A DNA stretch of 64,000 bases, taken from Benincasa hispida. Lineage: Eukaryota > Streptophyta > Magnoliopsida > Cucurbitales > Cucurbitaceae. This document shows positions 58,650 to 64,000 of this stretch, piece by piece (position 1 is the first letter of the stretch; every line of letters starts with the position of its first letter). The translations under genes were made by a program, and so were the position numbers. The notes beneath the pieces are model-generated. The model ran no database searches. It was not told the DNA's origin and was given only the letters and a program-made list of their open reading frames with translations. The DNA lies in contig NC_052359.1 of the NCBI RefSeq assembly GCF_009727055.1, positions 24,145,267 through 24,209,266 of the forward strand, read 5' to 3'.

Positions 58650-60119
58650 CAACATGTCTGCTTATAGAAAAGCGTTGCTACAGCTTCACACTAAGCAAAT
58701 AAGGTTTTCTCACACACTCACACAACGCACACCTCCTGATGGGTTGCGACATGCTTCATATTCCTATGTCGCATGATTAAGTATGCGATACTCTAATAAT
58801 CTCACTAAGTGATGCGATGAAAGTTAAGGATGCTAAATAATGGAAGATGGAGATGGAATCAAAGGAAACATAGAAATACATTGATCACAAAATGTATTAA
58901 TTCCTTAAGCCAAAATGTAATACAATACAATGTAAGGAAAGAAGAGAAAGTGAAAGGACTAGTTGGAAGCAATGTCTTGCTTCCAGCAGATGTGTGTCAA
59001 GGTTGACGGTGGTGCCATGGAAATGCGGTGGAGATGACTCTCTCAAGCTCTAACTCTGGCAAAGGCTCCGGTCGTCACTTGGAATGGATGAAGGAGATGA
59101 AGAACTCTCAAGCTTTTCTCTCACGCTTTGGTCTGGATCACAACGATCCGCCCTAAGGCGATCCTCAAGGCGAAAAACCTTGGATCAAATGAAATTTTGC
59201 TCATCAGCTTCTATTTATAGAGTTGGATCGTCGAGAACATTAATGGACCTAATATGATTGTGACATTCGCGGCGTGATGGTCCTTTCCTGAATCTCTGCT
59301 GCTAACGGCGTGGTAGGTGAAATGTCAACATCATCTTTTGATTTTCCCGAGATATGCGTTAATGTTTCCATGCCACCAACCTTGCCTTCATCCTGCTATT
59401 ATGGTTATCATTATGTAGCTGCAATCTTATAATGACCGCATTCGCTCGAGTACTGCAACTTCTACACGATGACCGTAATCGCTTGACGATCGCAACTCCT
59501 ATGCGATGGACGCATGCAGTTGATTACTGCAACACCCATGCATTGAATGTATGCGTTCGCCTTTGCGATGGATAAATTCTCCACATACGGTCGTCTATGC
59601 GATAGCCCAGCTTTCGCGTATGCGTCTGCTTCCTACGTTATCTACAAAGATAGACAATTGAATGCATAATAACGCATAATAGTGGGTTAACCGAGATTTT
59701 TAATGTTGAACGATTCAAACTCATTTTCTCATGAACTCCTAACATATTCGCCGCATATTTCACTTAACAATCCTCATAATTCTAAATAAAAGGCCTAAGA
59801 AGACATGCATTTCTTCCCGTCATCACTTTCATACAATTTATGAGATTAATAACAAGTATATTGATAATAGAAAATGTTTATTATTTTACAAACTACGAGT
59901 TTTTAGGACATAAAACCCAACAATACTCCCACTTGGACTAAAACTCCAATGGATCAATATATACAAATATATACAATGTTGAGTTTACATGGAGAGAATA
60001 AAAAGTTCAAATACAATAAACTAGGGCATTACAATACCCATAAATTCTCCCACTTGCCTTAGTGATACAAAACTCGTAGACCTAGTCCTACTGAATGACC
60101 CTTGAAGACTTTAGCTGAG

Positions 60120-60960
60120 AGGGCCTTCGTAAATGGATCAGCTAAGTTTTCTTGGAAGCAATCTGAGTGAAAATGACGTCTCCTCTGTGTACAATCTCCT
60201 TGATGAGATGGTACTTTCGTTCGATATGCTTTCCCCTTTTATGGCTTCGTGGCTCCTTTGAATTTGCAACTGCTCCACTACTGTCCCAACAGAGAGTGAC
60301 AGGCAGGTGCATATTTGGAACTACTTTCAGATCTATCAAGAACTTTCTAAGCTATACTGCTTCTTTTGTTGCTTCGCTTGCTGCTACATACTCAGCTTCC
60401 ATTGTGAAGTCTGCAATACAACTTTGCTTGATGCTCCTCCACACAACTGCCCCTCCGTTAAGAGGGAATACTGAACCGGAAATTGATTTCCTTGAATTAA
60501 TATCGATCTGAAAATCAAAATCAGTGTATTCAGTTAGGATCGGATCCTTAGGACCATACACGAGCATATAATCTCTTGTTCTCCGAAGATACTTGAGAAT
60601 GTTTGTAATAGCAGTCCAATGGTCATGACAAGGATTTGACTGAAATCTGCTGACAATTCCTAAGGCACAGCATATATCGGGACAAGTACACAACATTGCA
60701 TACATCAAACTCCCAACTGTAGATGCATATGGAATTCGATTCATTTCCTCAACTTCTTGAGGTGTCTTAGGACTCTGTTCCCTAGACAAGTGAATTCGAT
60801 GCCTGAAAGGCCAAGTCCCTATCTTTGAATTTTGTATTTTATATCTAGACAACATCTTGTCTATATAAGATGTTTGAGATAAAGCTAATGTTCTGTTCTT
60901 GTGATTCCGAACTATTTGGATTCCAAGAACATATTGTGCTTTTCCTAAATCTTTCATTTG
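60120..60960 (-). pseudogene. Copia element 2 RT C-terminus and RNase H
   Basis: A 201-codon frame (60957-60352) begins MKDLGKAQYVLGIQI and runs through the RT connection region into RNase H (EYTDFDFQIDINSRKSISG, TMEAEYVAASEATKE). It continues after a stop at 60142-60339 with VPNMHLPVTLCWDSSGA and SHKRGKHIERKYHL. Some catalytic positions changed (TDSD to TDFD). Confidence 0.85.
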
Positions 60961-61680
60961 TAATTATTAAGCCATCCATCTCTTAATGTCAGCTAGATAT
61001 TCTACCTCATTTCAATGAGTAAAAATCATCAACATACAACACCAGAAAAGCGACAGTTTTGTTGACGATTTTCTTGTAGACAAAGGGTTCGTCAATATTT
61101 TGTTCAAAACCATAAGATTTGATTGCAACATCAAATCTCATATTCTAGGATCTAGAAGCTTGTTTTAATCTATAAATGGATCGATTAAGCTTGCAACTTT
61201 TTGCTCTTGACCCTGCTGTATAAACCCTTCTGGTTGAGACATATAGATGCTCTCTTCAAGATAACCATTCAGAAAAGCTGTCTTGACATCCATTTTCAAC
61301 ATTTCATAATCATGAAATGTGGCTATGGACGAGTATTCTAATAGACTTTATCATGGCAACTAGAGAGAAGGTTTCTTCAAAATCTAACCCCTCTCTTTGG
61401 GTAAACCCTTTTGCCACAAGTTTAACTTTGTAGGTCTGTACCTTACCAGCTTGGTCTCGTTTTCCCTTGTAGATCCATTTTCAACCGATGGGTTTTACCC
61501 CTTTAGGTTGATCTACAAGATCCCATACAGAATTGAAATACATAGATTCCATTTCAAGGTCCATGGCTTTAACCCATTGGTCTTTGTCCACATTGTTCAT
61601 TGCTTGATTAAAACACAATGGATCCTCTAAACCATCATCTGGTATGATGACTTGAGTTTCAGTTAAACCTATGTACCGGT
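60961..61680 (-). pseudogene. Copia element 2 reverse transcriptase, N-terminal part
   Basis: Heavily frameshifted. The VLYVDD catalytic box is still readable near 61030-61055, but the frame is lost right after it. Upstream are the WKWI.KGK and GYTQREG-like segments near 61400-61480. Confidence 0.75.
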
Positions 61681-61684
61681 TAGG

Positions 61685-62800
61685 CTATTGCACAACCCTC
61701 CAACTACGATGAGGAATTCTCAACTCTTGAGAAGGATGTGAAGTATCAGTTTCATCAATAACTCTTATTGATGGACCTGCTCGATCAACAACTTTTGTTG
61801 AAGGACCTGCTCGATCAGCAACTCTTGTTGATGCATTTTTCATTTCTCTCGACATTTCTTCTATTACTAGCTTACTGTGAGGTTGATGATTCTTTCTATA
61901 ATCTTCCTCTAGGAAGTTTGCATTTGTCGATACAAAAACTTTATCTTTTTGAGGTTCATAAAAGAGACCATCTTTAGTTTCTTTTGGGTATCCTACAAAT
62001 AGGCATACTTTTGAATGGTGTTCCAGCTTTTTAGGATTTTGCACCAACACATGTGCTGGACAACCCCAAATCCTGAAGTGACTTAAACTTCCTTTACGTC
62101 CCATCTAGAGAACGTAAGGTGTTTCAGAAATGCTTTTCAAGGGAACTATGTTCAAAATATACACCGCAGTCCCAACTGCATGTCCCCAAAAAGAATTTGG
62201 TAACTGAGCGTAACTCATCATTGAACGAACCATATCCAACAAGGTTCTGTTTCTCCTCTCTGCCACACCGTTCTACTGAGGTGTGCTAGGGGCTATGAGT
62301 TGAGACTCAATTCCATTTTCTATCAAATAGTTCTCGAATTCTATGTCCATATACTCACCACCTCGATCCGATCGAAGCGTTTTTATTATTTTTACCTAAT
62401 TGGTTTTCAACCTCAGCCTTATACTCTTTGAATTTTTCAAAAGTTTCAGACTTTTGGCATATTAGGTAAATATGCCCATACCTGGAATAATCATCTATAA
62501 AACTGATGACATATTCATACCCTCCTCTTGCTCTGACATTTAGAGAACCACAAAGGTCTGAGTGAATCAGCTCTAGGGGTTCTTTGGCTCTAAGACCTTT
62601 TCAAGATCTTTTTATCCTTTTAGCCTTGAGACAAGACTCACATGGTGGTAATGAGCTGTCTTCCAACTTGTTTAAATGACTGTTCTTAACCAATCTCTCA
62701 ATCCTGTTGAGATTTATGTGACCTACTCAAGTGCCAAAGATAGGCATTTGGACAAATCTTTCTTTTCTTATGAGTCCCAACAGTTTTAAACATCTCTATG
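61685..62800 (-). pseudogene. Copia element 2 integrase
   Basis: C-terminal integrase (62104-61685) with HFRIWGCPAHVLVQNP and VCLFVGYPKETKDGLFY, followed by a short tandem repeat of an Arg-Ala-Gly-Pro-Ser peptide unit (61770-61835). The catalytic core (62110-62600) and HHCC region (62600-62760) are recognisable by parallel with element 1 but carry stops and frameshifts. Confidence 0.78.
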
Positions 62801-62989
62801 TTCAAAACATCTTTGACCTCAGTTGGTTTTAACATGTACAAGTTATTTTCTAATTTTGCAGAGCAAATCTGTTTATTTCCATTTTGATGAACACTTCACC
62901 ATTTTCGAAATAAACTTTATAATTTTGTTTAGCAAACATGAGACAGAAATTAGATTCCTTTTCATAGAATGAATATAATATACATTTTT

Positions 62990-63457
62990 CAAATAAATGT
63001 ACTTATCTCCTATAAATAACTTCATATCTCCCACTGCTTTGGCTGAAACAATCTCCCCAGTCCTTACCTTAAAAATTGTTTCACCTTAAAACTGTCTCTA
63101 GGAACTTGTTTCTTGTGAGATAGTACATACATGATTAGTGGCACCTGAATCAATTATCCAGATTTTATCGTTTTCCACTAAACATGCTTCGATAACAAGT
63201 AAATCATATTTATCTTGTCGTTCGAATTCAACATTCCCATCTACATAATTCATAATTTTAGATGAGTTGGGAGATAGAGAACAATCCTCTGTTAAAACTC
63301 TATTGGTGTAATCAACTTCTAGTAATTTGTTTGTTGATTTGATTTTACTGATAATAATATTAAAAGCAAGTGTTCTAAAAGTATTCGACATGCTGATAAA
63401 ATTCAAACGAATTCTAGTTAGCAAATTGTAACTAAATCCTAAATCAAATTTTAGCAA
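62990..63457 (-). pseudogene. Copia element 2 gag remnant and protease
   Basis: Protease motif IWIIDSGATNHVC (63170-63115) is intact, preceded by KYDLLVIEACLVEND. Only scraps of Gag precede it: compared with element 1, nearly all of gag including the zinc knuckle is deleted between about 63240 and 63370. Confidence 0.75.
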
Positions 63458-63479
63458 AAAGTAATAATGTACCCATAAC

Positions 63480-64000
63480 TATTATTTATTTGCAATGATA
63501 TTTTAATGAGTCAGAAAATGTGCTACCGTGGGGTAGTTAGATACTCCTTCACTAAAACAAACAATTTTGACAAAACACTATCCCTGGAGTAACTCTTATT
63601 CCTATAGTCGTTTAGTTATCATTTTCGGTTAAGATCTTTACTAACAACTTAGTAATTCTTGTAAGTGTGACCCGTCATTTTCAGATCTCATAGAATGGTA
63701 TGAACTTGCCTCCAAAATAGAAGACAATATCCAAGATGGAACTATAAAACCCTATTCATTTTACTGGAGCTTGGGTTGTTCTGAATTCTATGTTACAACC
63801 CTCCGTGGGAATAACTGTTGCTAAATGACTAGCAAAGGGCCAATTAAAGTGAACCAGCAAGCACAACATAAGAATTTCACAATTCAGACTAATGGAGGAG
63901 ACCATAGGATATATTGACACATATCCTTCACCCATTTACTATGAACTACTTCCTCCGTTTACCTTGATATTGACTCATACAATACACTCTCCGTAGAGAG
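63480..64000. other. Copia element 2 leader or unassigned sequence
   Basis: No ORF or RNA gene is seen. Its start parallels element 1 just upstream of gag (ATAATGTACCC near 63465 and 48300), so a 5' untranslated leader is the likeliest reading. PBS and LTR are not reached. Confidence 0.5.

Larger units (their letters stand above)
55870..59825 (-). repeat. Family-B LTR, minus strand, split by a family-A LTR
   Basis: Left half 55870-56693, right half from 58650; left boundary approximate. TATA box on the minus strand (TATAAATA near 59208-59218). The right end carries the family-B terminal palindrome in decayed form (59800-59823) and TCA at 59825. It truncates the copia element to its right. 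Confidence 0.75.
59826..64000 (-). mobile_element. Ty1/copia element 2 (Angela/BARE-1-like), minus strand, truncated
   Basis: On the minus strand from the window edge: leader or 5' region (64000-63480), remnant gag start, protease, integrase, RT, RNase H, PPT-like AAGTGGGAGTAT and the first ~100 bp of a 3' LTR (59929-59826, TGTTGGGTTTTATG), cut off by the B LTR. Coding parts resemble copia element 1 but are clearly a different copy. The 5' LTR is outside the window. Confidence 0.8.

Overview
This 64-kb window is plant nuclear DNA made almost wholly of nested LTR retrotransposons, as expected in angiosperm (probably eudicot) pericentromeric heterochromatin. No host gene, tRNA, rRNA or CRISPR array could be supported. 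The species cannot be named from the sequence.

Three related Ty3/gypsy (Athila-like) LTR families and one Ty1/copia (Angela/BARE-1-like) family account for nearly everything. Family A has LTRs of about 1.9 kb beginning TGATAACTTG. Its copies are non-autonomous: pol is absent, although one copy keeps gag and a second ORF. Family B LTRs begin TGATGACG. Family C is the LTR of a degraded Athila-type element with gag, protease, RT, RNase H and integrase. Primer-binding sites match the 3' end of tRNA-Asp in A and B, and roughly initiator tRNA-Met in the copia element.

Layout. 1-315 and 15861-15932 are the 3' end of a family-B LTR (+). It is split by a family-A element on the minus strand (316-15860, TSD AACAT), whose 5' LTR is split in turn by a complete family-A element on the plus strand (8571-14854, TSD GAAAG). 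15933-19480 holds two family-B internal regions facing each other. 19485-35715 is a pol-less family-A element (D) with gag and a putative plant transposon protein ORF. D is interrupted by three solo LTRs with TSDs (CAACA, TTGGC, AAAGG), and one of those carries a fourth solo LTR. 35716-37904 holds A and B LTR pieces. 37905-54836 is the Athila-type element, split by a complete copia element (42396-51063, TSD CTAGT) and by a solo LTR (52528-54217, TSD CATGC). 55870-59825 is a B LTR split by an A LTR. 59826 to the end is a second degraded copia element.

One caution outweighs the rest. Nine copies of a palindrome made of two head-to-head Tn5/Nextera mosaic ends (the Nextera mate-pair junction adapter) lie in the assembly, several flanked by exact duplications of 97-158 bp. 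These are library artefacts and the local order around them is unreliable.

The best candidate for undescribed biology is a set of conserved RNA or DNA structures shared by the three gypsy families. They include a hairpin at the first bases of the LTR with compensatory base changes between families, a second hairpin just before the polypurine tract, an R/U5 hairpin that also covaries, and a paired 44-nt motif in the 3' non-coding internal region.
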